From Mesocricetibacter intestinalis (lineage in GTDB: Bacteria > Pseudomonadota > Gammaproteobacteria > Enterobacterales > Pasteurellaceae), in NCBI RefSeq assembly GCF_004363295.1, contig NZ_SNYQ01000002.1, forward strand, positions 62,001 through 126,000: DNA of 64,000 bases. Direction: 5' to 3'. Numbering within the stretch: position 1 is the stretch's first letter; every line of letters begins with the position of its first letter. Below the pieces are notes generated by a model, which did not search any database, was not told the DNA's origin, and saw nothing but the letters and a program-made list of their open reading frames with translations. The translations under genes were made by a program, and so were the position numbers. Of the stretch, positions 30,055 through 38,535 are shown piece by piece.

Positions 30055-31293
30055 TTATTCTCCTTTAAACATCGGCAAATAACCGAACATGGCTAAGAAA
30101 TGGAAGATGGCGGTACAGATACCGAACAGCATAATTAACGCCAACACGCCATTGCCGCCGCCGACGATAAACCCTTGTTTACCTTTTTCCATACTACGTG
30201 ATTTTTTAGCCAGAAAGACCGGAATAATACAGGTCCAAATGGTGGCTACTGCACCGGCATAGCCGATGGCTTTTAAAAATCCGAGGGGGAAGATAACGGA
30301 TAGAATTAACGGTGGCAGGAATGTAACCGCCCAGGATTTAGTGCGCCCCAGCTTACTGTTATCGAATTTGAACAGATCCGCCAGATAATCGAATACCCCC
30401 AAGCCGACTCCGATAAAAGAAGACAGAATTGCGGCGATGGAAAAAGCGTTCACCGCCTGTTTCACCGTGCCGGATTCAATAACACCGTCCAGCGTAGTGA
30501 GCAGGACTTCCACATTACCGTCGCTGGCAATGACCGGGCCGAATTGTTCACGGGGCAGATTGCCGAAAATACTTACCATCCACAGAATATAGAGTACCAG
30601 TGCGATAAGGGTACCGCCGAGAATGGCGTATTTTGCTTTCCGTTCTTCCCCGTAATAGGCTCGCATGGTACATACGGAATGATGGTAACCGAAGGAGGTC
30701 AGGGCTACGGGCAACATCACCATGGCATATTTGGCGTAATCGCCGTTGGCATTATGGCTGTCGAACAGGGTCGGCAGGTTAATATTCAGCACCAATCCGG
30801 AAGTCGTCAGGGCAAAGGTTAATGCCATAAAAATAATTAAAATAACGGAAATGCGGTCGACCAAACGGGTGGAGTGCCAGACAAAGACGGAGAACACCAG
30901 CACGAAAATCACCGCCCAGATTCTGGCCCCGAATTCGCCGAAATTAACCAAATCCCGGGTCAGCCCTTCCAAAATACCGCCTGATGCGGTGATGTAAGCA
31001 TAAAGTAAGATACCGCCGACAAAATACACGGCGAGGTTATTGATAATATTGGCATGGCTACCCAACATATCCTTGGTAACCGTGCTAAATGACGCTCGCA
31101 GATCATAATGCTTATAGGCTTCTAACAGCAGCCAGCCCGACAGGGTGAGCATAATCATGGTGAAAGCGATAATAAGTACCGACCAAATGGTCCAGGCGCC
31201 GGCACCGGAGGCGGGCAACCCCAGCATACCCGCACCTACGCAGACACCGGCAATAATACAGGCGCCGCCAAAAACGGAAGGTGATTTTTGCAT
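30055..31293 (-). CDS. tnaB: Tryptophan permease (TnaB/Mtr type)
   Basis: Inner-membrane amino-acid permease of the HAAAP family with about eleven membrane segments; motifs GVCVGAGMLGLP, ALTSFGYHHSV, and LGVFDYLADLFKFDNS match Mtr and TnaB. The operon position after tnaA argues for TnaB. An in-frame ATG at 31311 abuts the T-tract of a hairpin and has no ribosome binding site; ATG 31293 (MQKSPSVFGG) has AAGGA 7 bases upstream and gives 412 residues, the family length, so it is preferred. Confidence 0.88.
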   Translation of the reverse strand: MQKSPSVFGGACIIAGVCVGAGMLGLPASGAGAWTIWSVLIIAFTMIMLTLSGWLLLEAYKHYDLRASFSTVTKDMLGSHANIINNLAVYFVGGILLYAYITASGGILEGLTRDLVNFGEFGARIWAVIFVLVFSVFVWHSTRLVDRISVILIIFMALTFALTTSGLVLNINLPTLFDSHNANGDYAKYAMVMLPVALTSFGYHHSVCTMRAYYGEERKAKYAILGGTLIALVLYILWMVSIFGNLPREQFGPVIASDGNVEVLLTTLDGVIESGTVKQAVNAFSIAAILSSFIGVGLGVFDYLADLFKFDNSKLGRTKSWAVTFLPPLILSVIFPLGFLKAIGYAGAVATIWTCIIPVFLAKKSRSMEKGKQGFIVGGGNGVLALIMLFGICTAIFHFLAMFGYLPMFKGE

Positions 31294-31311
31294 AATCCAA
31301 TCCTTATCCAT

Positions 31312-31343
31312 TGTAAAAAAATGACCGCACTCGGTACGGTCAT
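31312..31343 (-). terminator. Hairpin with T-tract between tnaA and tnaB
   Basis: On the minus strand ATGACCG (31343-31337) pairs with CGGTCAT (31327-31321), then a run of seven T. It should reduce transcription from tnaA into tnaB. The right arm is a near-miss uptake signal (ACCGCACTC). Confidence 0.6.
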
Positions 31344-31352
31344 GGCTAGAGG

Positions 31353-32771
31353 TTATTCCGTTTCTTTCAAACGGGCGGTGAAGTGGCGCAATACCTTCGG
31401 CTCGTAAATAAAGGTTAGCCCTTTGATATTGGCGGCGTTCTCCTTAACATGTTTAAAGGCCTCGATAATAAAGTCCATATGGGTCTGGGTATAGGTCGCA
31501 CGCGGTACGGTCAAACGCAGTAATTCCGCCGGGCAAGGCAGTTGTTTGCCGGTTTTCGGATCTCTGCCGAGCAGGAACGAACCTATTTCCACCGCTCTGA
31601 TTCCGGCCACTTTATAGAGTTCGCAGGCTAAAGCCTGAGCCGGGAACTGTTCGGCAGGAATATGCGGCAGCAGTTTACCCGCATCTACAAAGGCCGCATG
31701 TCCGCCCGGTTGCTGACAGACCACACCGATTTCTTCCAGACCGTTAACCAAATATTCGATTTGATTAATCCGATAAGCCAGCCAGTCCTCACGCATACCG
31801 TCTTTCAAACCGACCGCCAAACGTTCCATCGCACCGCCTTCCAAACCGCCGTAAGTCGGGAAACCTTCCTGTACTACACATAGGGTACGGCATTCGTGAT
31901 ACACATCTTCCATGCTGCTATCCTTAAAGCAGAGCAGGCCGCCCATAGGTACCATAGCGTCTTTTTTCGCCGACATCGCCAGACCATCGGCATATTTGTA
32001 GCATTCGTAAGTGATTTTCTCGATGCTCCAATCTTTACATTCCGCTTCGCGTTGTTGGATAAAATAAGCGTTTTCCGCAAAGCGGGCGGAGTCCATAATC
32101 ACCGGAATCTCGTATTTTTGCGCAATGGCGTACATCGCACGTAGATTGGCTAAAGAAACGGGCTGACCGCCGGCGGAGTTACAGGTAATGGTACAAACGA
32201 TATAAGGCACGTTATTCGGGCCGACTTCCTGAATGCCTTTTTCCAGTTTTTCCAGATCGAAATTGCCTTTAAAGTCGTGTTTTACTCCGGTATCAAAGGC
32301 CTGATTAATATAAACATTACGTACTGTGGCACCGTTAAGCTGCGAATGGCCCTGAGTGGTATCAAAGAAATAGTTGGAGAAAACCACCATTTTATTGCGA
32401 TCCAACCCCTTTTCCTGCTCGCGTTTTTTGATTAATACCGGAATATAAATCTGCTCGGCACCGCGCCCCTGGTGGGTCGGAATGGTATATTGATAGCCGA
32501 AAATATCTTTTACCGCTTGTGCCAGCGCATAGTAGCTGCGGCTGCCGCTATAAGCCTCATCACCGCGCAGCATCGCCGCCTGCATATCCTGAGTAACGGC
32601 GCCGGTGCCGCTGTCGGTCAGCAGATCGATAAAAATATCTTCACTATCCAATAAAAACGGGTTCATTCCCGCTTTCAGAATGGCCTGCTCGCGATATTCT
32701 CTGGTGGTGCGTTTTACCGGTTCGATCACACGGATACGGAAAGGTTCAGGTAAATGTTTAAAGTTTTCCAT
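31353..32771 (-). CDS. tnaA: Tryptophanase
   Basis: PLP enzyme that splits tryptophan into indole, pyruvate and ammonia. The PLP lysine is Lys270 in [18 protein letters not shown], at the same number as in E. coli. Other marks are [13 protein letters not shown] and [13 protein letters not shown]. 472 residues. It is preceded by the leader peptide gene tnaC and a CRP-dependent promoter, and followed by the permease gene. Confidence 0.97.
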   Translation of the reverse strand: MENFKHLPEPFRIRVIEPVKRTTREYREQAILKAGMNPFLLDSEDIFIDLLTDSGTGAVTQDMQAAMLRGDEAYSGSRSYYALAQAVKDIFGYQYTIPTHQGRGAEQIYIPVLIKKREQEKGLDRNKMVVFSNYFFDTTQGHSQLNGATVRNVYINQAFDTGVKHDFKGNFDLEKLEKGIQEVGPNNVPYIVCTITCNSAGGQPVSLANLRAMYAIAQKYEIPVIMDSARFAENAYFIQQREAECKDWSIEKITYECYKYADGLAMSAKKDAMVPMGGLLCFKDSSMEDVYHECRTLCVVQEGFPTYGGLEGGAMERLAVGLKDGMREDWLAYRINQIEYLVNGLEEIGVVCQQPGGHAAFVDAGKLLPHIPAEQFPAQALACELYKVAGIRAVEIGSFLLGRDPKTGKQLPCPAELLRLTVPRATYTQTHMDFIIEAFKHVKENAANIKGLTFIYEPKVLRHFTARLKETE

Positions 32772-32856
32772 AATAAAATCCTTACAAAAAGTGATAAGAA
32801 AGCGGAATAGAAATTGAAAAAATCTATTCGAAGCGATTAATGAAATTAAACAAGAA

Positions 32857-32876
32857 AAGCCAGGCGAAAGCCTGAA
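32857..32876 (-). terminator. Hairpin just after tnaC
   Basis: CAGGC (32861-32865) and GCCTG (32870-32874) flank a GAAA/TTTC loop; on the minus strand it is followed by GCTTTTCTTG. It begins 5 bases beyond the tnaC stop and may contribute to attenuation. The stem is short, so it may instead only mark part of a Rho-dependent region. Confidence 0.4.
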
Positions 32877-32879
32877 AAA

Positions 32880-32966
32880 TCAGCAGGAAATGATTATGGG
32901 AAAGAAACAGGTAAGGCGGTGATCTATTAATACCCAAGTCTGGTTCGGTGAAAGTACAGCAGGCAT
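32880..32966 (-). CDS. tnaC: Tryptophanase leader peptide TnaC
   Basis: A 28-codon reading frame, MPAVLSPNQTWVLIDHRL then TCFFPIIISC, begins at the CAT at 32964-32966 behind a strong AGGAGA ribosome binding site and ends at TGA (32880-32882). Trp11, Asp15 and Pro23 keep the exact spacing of the functional Trp12, Asp16 and Pro24 of E. coli TnaC, whose nascent chain stalls the ribosome with free tryptophan. Unlike E. coli, five residues follow the proline before the stop. It lies 108 bases upstream of tnaA. Assignment is from position plus residue spacing. Confidence 0.82.
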   Translation of the reverse strand: MPAVLSPNQTWVLIDHRLTCFFPIIISC

Positions 32967-33028
32967 AAGATTTCTCCTATATAGAGTTGAAAACTACTGC
33001 AACGGACGGATACGACTGAGCCGGAATT

Positions 33029-33090
33029 ACTATATATGAAGGAGAAGTGAGCGTCATTGATTAAATAACGGAGTTGTGATGAGGCTCACA
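33029..33090 (-). promoter_or_regulatory. CRP-dependent promoter of tnaCAB
   Basis: A perfect palindromic CRP site TGTGATGAGGCTCACA lies at 33075-33090. A -10 box TATAGT (minus strand, 33034-33029) puts the start near 33021, so the CRP centre is about -61.5, the class I geometry of the E. coli tna promoter. Confidence 0.82.
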
Positions 33091-33235
33091 AAATAAGCCT
33101 AAAGAATAAAAGAGCGGTTGTTTTTTAGCGGATTTTTCCGCAGAGGGCGGTAAATAAAAAGACTGGGGATACAGCGCGGTATTATCTGGTTATTCTACAA
33201 TAATGCCAATAATATCAATGGGGTGGATATAAACC

Positions 33236-33280
33236 TATAAGGCACCCGGCGATGGGATTAAATTCAACCGGGCGCCTACA
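33236..33280 (-). terminator. Imperfect GC-rich hairpin downstream of the PEBP gene
   Basis: AGGCACCCGG (about 33239-33249) can pair with CCGGGCGCCT (33268-33277) with one mismatch. It lies 60 bases beyond the stop of the PEBP gene on that strand; the T-tract is poor. The rest of 33091-33336 shows no gene. Confidence 0.4.
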
Positions 33281-33336
33281 TCAGATGGCGGGTTTTTCCT
33301 AGTGCAGCTTACCTGAACGCTCGGAGAGCGGCGAAT

Positions 33337-33834
33337 CTATACGTCGTAGCTTCCGGTCAGGCTGGCCTGCGCCAGAATATGCCCCTGCATGGCAAAGTGC
33401 AGATCATTAAATCTAAAGCCCCGGCTCAGCGCTAATTCGCAATCCAGCGCATAAACAATGAGTTCATAGCGATGCTTACAGTTGGGCGGTGCCATGCCGC
33501 CGTAAGCGGAAGCTTCGTCAATATCCAGCTGACCGAGTACGCTGGCCCAAGAATTGGCGCCCTGTACATAATCCGTCGCTCTTTGGCTTTCGTTTTCCGC
33601 CACCGAGGTGCGTTTTAAATTGGCGATTAGCCAATGGATCCAGACAAAACCGCTGGCGGTAATGGCGTCTTTATCTTCCAAAACCACGACAAAGCTTTTG
33701 GTTCCCGGCGGAGCCTCGCTAATTTCAAAGGGAATGGAATAGGTCGGCATACCGTTCGGACTAAACTGGTTGCCGCGTTTTCCGTATTTATCGGCAAAAA
33801 CGCCCTGTTGTACGGCGGAACTGGTTACTTGCAT
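33337..33834 (-). CDS. YbhB/YbcL-family (PEBP, Raf-kinase-inhibitor-like) protein
   Basis: 165-residue cytoplasmic phosphatidylethanolamine-binding-protein-fold protein of unknown role in bacteria. Family motifs: TKSFVVVLEDKDA, GFVWIHWLIANL, and the ligand-site region GGMAPPNCKHRYELIVYAL. Single gene, divergent from nrdR. Confidence 0.88.
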   Translation of the reverse strand: MQVTSSAVQQGVFADKYGKRGNQFSPNGMPTYSIPFEISEAPPGTKSFVVVLEDKDAITASGFVWIHWLIANLKRTSVAENESQRATDYVQGANSWASVLGQLDIDEASAYGGMAPPNCKHRYELIVYALDCELALSRGFRFNDLHFAMQGHILAQASLTGSYDV

Positions 33835-33973
33835 AAATCCTCCTTTTATAATCCTTAAGCGGATAAGGCTATCATATCGTAAACGGAAGATAAATTTGCT
33901 AAAATATTCCGCACTTTTGATATTTATCGGCCGCCGATAACGGGGCTGCTCTTTTTATTAAGGAGAAAGGCTT

Positions 33974-34426
33974 ATGCACTGCCCATTTTGCTCTACGGAA
34001 GAAACAAAGGTTATCGATAGCCGGCTGGTATCGGAAGGCTATCAGGTTCGCCGTCGGCGTGAATGCACCAAATGCCACGAACGCTTCACCACCTTTGAAA
34101 CGGCGGAGTTGGTAATGCCGAAGATTATCAAAAATAACGGCACCAGAGAGCCTTTCAACGAAGATAAACTGCGGCGCGGCATTCAGCACGCCTTGGAAAA
34201 ACGCCCGGTCAGTTCCGATGATGTGGAAAAAGCCATTAGTCATATTATGTATCAACTGCGCGCAACCGGTGAGCGAGAAGTACCGAGCAAACTGGTCGGC
34301 ACCCTAGTGATGGAACAGCTAAAAACCCTAGATAAAGTAGCTTATATCCGCTTCGCTTCCGTTTATTTAAGCTTTGAAGATATTAATGAATTTAGTAAGG
34401 AAATTGAAAAGCTTAAGGATAGTTAG
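33974..34426 (+). CDS. nrdR: Transcriptional repressor NrdR
   Basis: ATP/dATP-sensing repressor of ribonucleotide reductase genes. The zinc ribbon uses Cys3, Cys6, Cys31 and Cys34; an ATP-cone domain follows from about residue 49. 150 residues. In Haemophilus and E. coli nrdR is followed by ribD; here it is followed by the accessory island, so that link is broken. Confidence 0.96.
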   Translation: MHCPFCSTEETKVIDSRLVSEGYQVRRRRECTKCHERFTTFETAELVMPKIIKNNGTREPFNEDKLRRGIQHALEKRPVSSDDVEKAISHIMYQLRATGEREVPSKLVGTLVMEQLKTLDKVAYIRFASVYLSFEDINEFSKEIEKLKDS

Positions 34427-35124
34427 TTTTTATTGCAACTGATATTGACGCTAAAATTACCGGAGTTTGATGCAATACTAAATCCGACATAGTTTCAGCT
34501 ATCAGCTAAGAGATAGTAATAAAAATTTTAAGCTCAGCGAATGCCAAGTTTTTTTATGGATAAAATATGATATTTGAGTATTAAATTCGCTCTCAATTTA
34601 AATTTAACTATCTATTGGCTAATACGATAAAACCGCCTACAAAGTAGGCCTTATACTCTTAGTGGAAAAGCTGGAATGATTGAGTCTTAATAGGGATTAA
34701 GATTCTCTGCTTAGATATTTTCTTTAAAGTAGTTTAAAACTAATTCAGATACGGATTTGTGAAAATAACAACCACAATATAAGGGTGCTGAAGTGCTTCG
34801 TCTTTTTATGCAAGATAGGGCTTGCAATAATTCTGGCAACCTTATAGGGAAATGGATCGGATTGCAGTAAACAACTGAGTGGATCTTTATGCGGATTTAG
34901 TCATCTAAGGAGTAATTTCGTTAAAAATTGTGAATATTAAAAATAATTCTGTTAGATACCGTATAAGATTATTTTTATTATGATCGTTTAAATTTCGAAA
35001 GAGTCAGTGTAATGGGAAATTATTGTAAATACCTATATCTATTTGTTCTTAGAATTATTATCTGGAATTTAGATATAAATATTTGATAGAATTTGGGAAA
35101 TTTCACTATTTTATAAGGGATACC
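34427..35124. other. AT-rich gene-free stretch at the left edge of the island
   Basis: No reading frame above background and no recognisable relic. A small perfect hairpin, GCCTAC-AAA-GTAGGC (34635-34649), would read as a terminator only on the minus strand. Base composition is clearly richer in A+T than the core genes on either side of the island. Probably decayed accessory DNA. Confidence 0.6.
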
Positions 35125-35805
35125 ATGAGCAAAGAACAAGAGCATGCAGAATTGCATAAAACAATTTGGGCAATCGCTGAAGAATTACGAGGTAATGTAG
35201 ACGGTTAGGATTTTAAATCCTATGTGCTGGGAATACTGTTTTACCGTTTTATTTCCGAGAATTTGAATCAACCAAGAAGAACATCATGCAGGCAATATAG
35301 ATTTTGATTATACCAAGCTGGACAATGCCACAGCTGAATTGGGTCGGGAAGATACGGTAAAAGCCAAAGGTTTCTACATCTTACCAAGTGATTTATTCGT
35401 CAATGTGCAGCAGAATGTGTCAATCACACAGGAAAATCTGAATGAAATTTTGAGCTGAGTATTTAAAAATATTGAAAATTCAGCGTTGGGTGAAGAGAGT
35501 GAGGAGGATTTCAAAGGGTTATTTGCCGATATTGATGTGAATAGCAATAAGCTCGGCTCAAGTGTGCTGAAGCGTAATGAACGGCTGACCAAAATTCTCA
35601 ATGCAGTCGCTTCATTAAAATTGGGAGATTATCAGGACAATAACAATGATTTATTTGGTGATGCCTATGGATATCTAATGAAAATGTATGCCAGTAAATC
35701 GGGCGGTGAGTTTTTCACGCCACAAGAAGTGTCCAGAGTTGCTGGCAAAAATTGTGATTGGCGACAAAACCCATATTAATAAAGTGTATGTCTCCACTTG
35801 CGAGT
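35125..35805 (+). pseudogene. hsdM: Type I restriction-modification methylase HsdM, truncated and decayed
   Basis: The N-terminal part of HsdM can be read: MSKEQEHAELHKTIWAIAEE, then a stop (35206-35208) where GNVDGWDFKSY would be expected, FKSYVLGILFYRFISENL, a frameshift, IDFDYTKLDNATAELGRED, another stop near 35456, then [21 protein letters not shown] and [13 protein letters not shown] final frameshift leads to [18 protein letters not shown]. The homology ends exactly where the SAM-binding DPACGSGSL motif should begin. No catalytic part remains. Confidence 0.85.
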
Positions 35806-35971
35806 TTCGTATCGTAATAATGACACAGGTAAATAGTCAAGTAAATACAAGAATTTTAGAGCTTCTACCAAAGTTTAAAATCAAAAAAATGAATAGTTGG
35901 TGTGCTTTTTAGAGCAGTTATTATGAAAATAAATTTTGTAAACAGTACATCAGCATAAAGAAGGAACGCAA

Positions 35972-36367
35972 ATGACTAAGGTGAAAAAAGACACGATTGA
36001 AGCAAAAGGATTTGCTATTTTATCTAAGAATTTGATTTTTACAAAGTGATTGGGATTGATAATAAAAAGAGAACTCAACTCAAAGTTACAATTTGATAGG
36101 AACATTGAATAGACAAGGTAAAAAGCGTAAAAGAAGCGTTGAATTGCCAATATCAACACTTCCAATAAGAATTGTTAGCTTAGAATATAAACTGGGCAGT
36201 AAGAATACGTTGGAACTATACCTTGATGTGATGGTGGGTGGTAATTTAGTTTCAGAATTCATAATGCTTCAACTAAGGTTGAATCAAGTTTGAAGTTTGA
36301 TATACAAATCATAGGTATGCCAACAACTATCATTTCGATAAATTGCAGACGGTCAGGAGATATGTAG
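35972..36367 (+). pseudogene. Broken small gene upstream of the GHKL ATPase; N-terminus possibly KilA-N-like
   Basis: ATG 35972 (AAGGA ribosome binding site) begins MTKVKKDTIEAKGFAILSKN, like KilA-N proteins found in type I restriction loci. After about 36030 the text changes to an unrecognised protein readable only across three one-base frameshifts (near 36033, 36092 and 36259): DFYKVIGIDNKKRTQLKVTI, then IGTLNRQGKKRKRSVELPI to VMVGGNLVSEF, then HNASTKVESSLKFDIQIIG to a TAG at 36365-36367. That TAG is one base before the ATPase ATG, so the ancestral gene was probably coupled to the operon. No function is assigned to the second part. Confidence 0.55.
36020..36029 (+). repeat. Left copy of a 10-bp direct repeat bounding the insert
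   Basis: TTATCTAAGA, identical to 41681-41690. It lies in the codons for LSKN of the KilA-N-like start, where the reading changes from restriction-locus to foreign sequence. Confidence 0.6.
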
Positions 36368-36368
36368 T

Positions 36369-38531
36369 ATGAAAAGTTATTTTGAACCCACAGGTAGACT
36401 GATAATGTCAATTGGCAAAGATTTAATTAAAGATCTTCCAGCGGCTATAGTAGAACTTGTGAAAAATTCGTATGATGCAGATGCAAGTTATGTAAAAATT
36501 ACATATATAAAAAATGGAGATGAATTAAATATTATTGTTGAAGATGATGGACATGGAATGAGTCAAGATATAGTTTTAAATGCTTGGATGGTGCCATCAA
36601 CAGATTATAAACTTAAAAATAAAACTAGTCCAAAAGGCAGAATTTATCAAGGAAGAAAAGGTATTGGTAGGTATGCTGTTTCTTTACTTGGTAACAAATT
36701 AGAATTAATTACAATAAAAGATGGTTTTAAAACTACGGCTTGTTTTGATTGGGATGAATTCAATTCTGGGAAGAAGTTGAGAGAAATCCCAATTATTATT
36801 AAAACATCTGAAACCATGGATAATACAGGGACTAAACTTGTCATTACAAACGATAAGTCAAACGATAAGTCGGCTGATCAAATGAGTAAAATTGATGCGC
36901 AAAAGGTTGAAAAGGAATTATCGAAACTATTATCAAATGTAAATGATTTTAAGATAATAATTAGCTATAAAAATTTTTATGATGATCATGAAAAGAACAT
37001 TTGCAAGGAAATTTCGCAGTTAGAATTTAATGAAGCTTGGCATTATAAATTATCAGGTAAGATTGATAGGGATTTTAATTATGAATTAAAATATTCGAAC
37101 TTTTACACCAAGGAAGAAAAAGAATTTAAGGGTAGTTTTAAAGAGGAATTACCTGATTATGTCTCATGTGGTGGAATTATCATTGATTACAGAGTTTATG
37201 ATAAAGACCCATCGGGAATAGAAGTAATAATGAATTTTATAAATGGGAATCAAAATACGAATCTTTCTAAGGCAGAAATAAAAAATATGCTAATTGACAA
37301 ATCTGGCATTAGTATTTTTAGAAATGATTTTAGAATAAGACCGTATGGAGATAAGGGATTTGATTGGTTAAATTTGGACTCTAAGCGTGTGCAAAACCCT
37401 AGTATGGCAATAGGTTCGGAACAGATAAATGGTAAAATAAGTATAGAATCCGAAGAGGACTCTGGGCTAAAAGAAAAAAGTGCGAGAGACGGATTATATG
37501 AAAATTCTAATTTTGATACATTACAACAAATAGCTGATTTGAGTCTTAACTTATTAGAAAAAGAAAGATTTAAATATAGACAAAAAGCAACAAAAAAGAA
37601 ACCTGAAGCAATAGATAAACTTTTTGATTTTAGCCATGTTAGTCAAAATATGGTAAAAGCAATAGATAAGGCTTATAAAAAGTTAAAAAAGTCTCCTGAG
37701 AATACAGATGAACATATAGAAGCTTTAAACCAAGAAATCAGTAAAGAAATAAGAAATTTAGAAAAAGAAAAAGAAACTGAGTTTCTAGAGGTTAAAGAAA
37801 CTATTGCAATATATCAAAAGCACACTACATTGGGTAATGTTATAAGTGTTGTGCTGCATGAGGGGAGAAAACCTCTTTCTTGGTATACTAATAAAATCCC
37901 TACAATTAAAGAGTACTTAGATAATTTATATAAGTGTAAAGAACTTAGTGAAGTTAGTTACAATAAATTGTCAAATCAAATAAATAAACTGAGTGATGAA
38001 GCTATGAGAATGAGTAGTTTTTTTAAACGTTTAGATCCATTAGCCTCTAACAAAAGAGGGGGGGGCAAAAAAACAAGTGTTGCGAAACAAGTAAATGGTA
38101 TTGTTGAAATGTTTGAAGAAATTGCTAAGGATAAAGGGATTGAAATCAAGTATGATAATGTAGAGGAGCTGTATACAAATATTATAGAAGAAGATTTATA
38201 CATGGCATTGACGAATATTATTGAAAATGCAATGTTTTGGGTCGAATTTTCATCGGAACCAATAAAATCAATTGAGATAATATCTTATGGAGTTGATGAT
38301 AAAGTTTATATAGAAGTTTTGGATAATGGTCTAGGTATATCTGATGATGATTTGGAAGATGATATTCTTTTTACTCCTGGATATTCTGGTAAAAAAAGGG
38401 TGTCAAATGATAATGGCACAGGTTTGGGATTAGCCATAGCAGGTGAGGCTATTCAAAGAAATAATGGAAAGCTAGAAGCTATAGAGGCTACTAAAGGAGC
38501 TTGTTTTAGAATAACTTTATTAAGGAGTTAA
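36369..38531 (+). CDS. Double-GHKL protein: Hsp90/MORC-like ATPase fused to a histidine-kinase-like module
   Basis: 720 residues. N-terminal GHKL ATPase: E29 and N33 in VELVKNSYDAD (28-38), DDGHGM (59-64), GRKGIGRYA (95-103). A middle region (about 265-385, with RIRPYGDKGFDW) resembles the transducer of paraMORC-type ATPases. A charged coiled coil spans about 400-485. The C-terminus is a second GHKL unit of histidine-kinase form: H-box-like VVLHEGRKPL with His497, N-box NIIENA (616-621), G1 DNGLGIS (652-658), G2 GTGLGLAI (683-690). There is no membrane segment, so it is cytoplasmic. It is followed 4 bases later by a receiver-domain gene, which suggests phosphotransfer. The role is inferred: a sensor or switch for the methyltransferase-linked system. 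Confidence 0.82.
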   Translation: MKSYFEPTGRLIMSIGKDLIKDLPAAIVELVKNSYDADASYVKITYIKNGDELNIIVEDDGHGMSQDIVLNAWMVPSTDYKLKNKTSPKGRIYQGRKGIGRYAVSLLGNKLELITIKDGFKTTACFDWDEFNSGKKLREIPIIIKTSETMDNTGTKLVITNDKSNDKSADQMSKIDAQKVEKELSKLLSNVNDFKIIISYKNFYDDHEKNICKEISQLEFNEAWHYKLSGKIDRDFNYELKYSNFYTKEEKEFKGSFKEELPDYVSCGGIIIDYRVYDKDPSGIEVIMNFINGNQNTNLSKAEIKNMLIDKSGISIFRNDFRIRPYGDKGFDWLNLDSKRVQNPSMAIGSEQINGKISIESEEDSGLKEKSARDGLYENSNFDTLQQIADLSLNLLEKERFKYRQKATKKKPEAIDKLFDFSHVSQNMVKAIDKAYKKLKKSPENTDEHIEALNQEISKEIRNLEKEKETEFLEVKETIAIYQKHTTLGNVISVVLHEGRKPLSWYTNKIPTIKEYLDNLYKCKELSEVSYNKLSNQINKLSDEAMRMSSFFKRLDPLASNKRGGGKKTSVAKQVNGIVEMFEEIAKDKGIEIKYDNVEELYTNIIEEDLYMALTNIIENAMFWVEFSSEPIKSIEIISYGVDDKVYIEVLDNGLGISDDDLEDDILFTPGYSGKKRVSNDNGTGLGLAIAGEAIQRNNGKLEAIEATKGACFRITLLRS

Positions 38532-38535
38532 TTGT

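Noticed and set aside
31294-31311. Upstream ATG of the tryptophan permease
   Set aside because: It directly follows a T-tract with no ribosome binding site, while the ATG at 31293 has AAGGA at 7 bases and fits the family length.
34635-34649. Hairpin GCCTAC-AAA-GTAGGC as nrdR terminator
   Set aside because: It is over 200 bases past nrdR and has no T-tract on the plus strand.
35486-35779. 97-residue frame with a plausible start
   Set aside because: It is the surviving middle of the hsdM pseudogene ([21 protein letters not shown] ... EFFTPQEVS), not an independent gene.
36093-36293. 66-residue frame upstream of the ATPase
   Set aside because: It is one piece of a frameshifted longer gene; its own TTG start is not supported.
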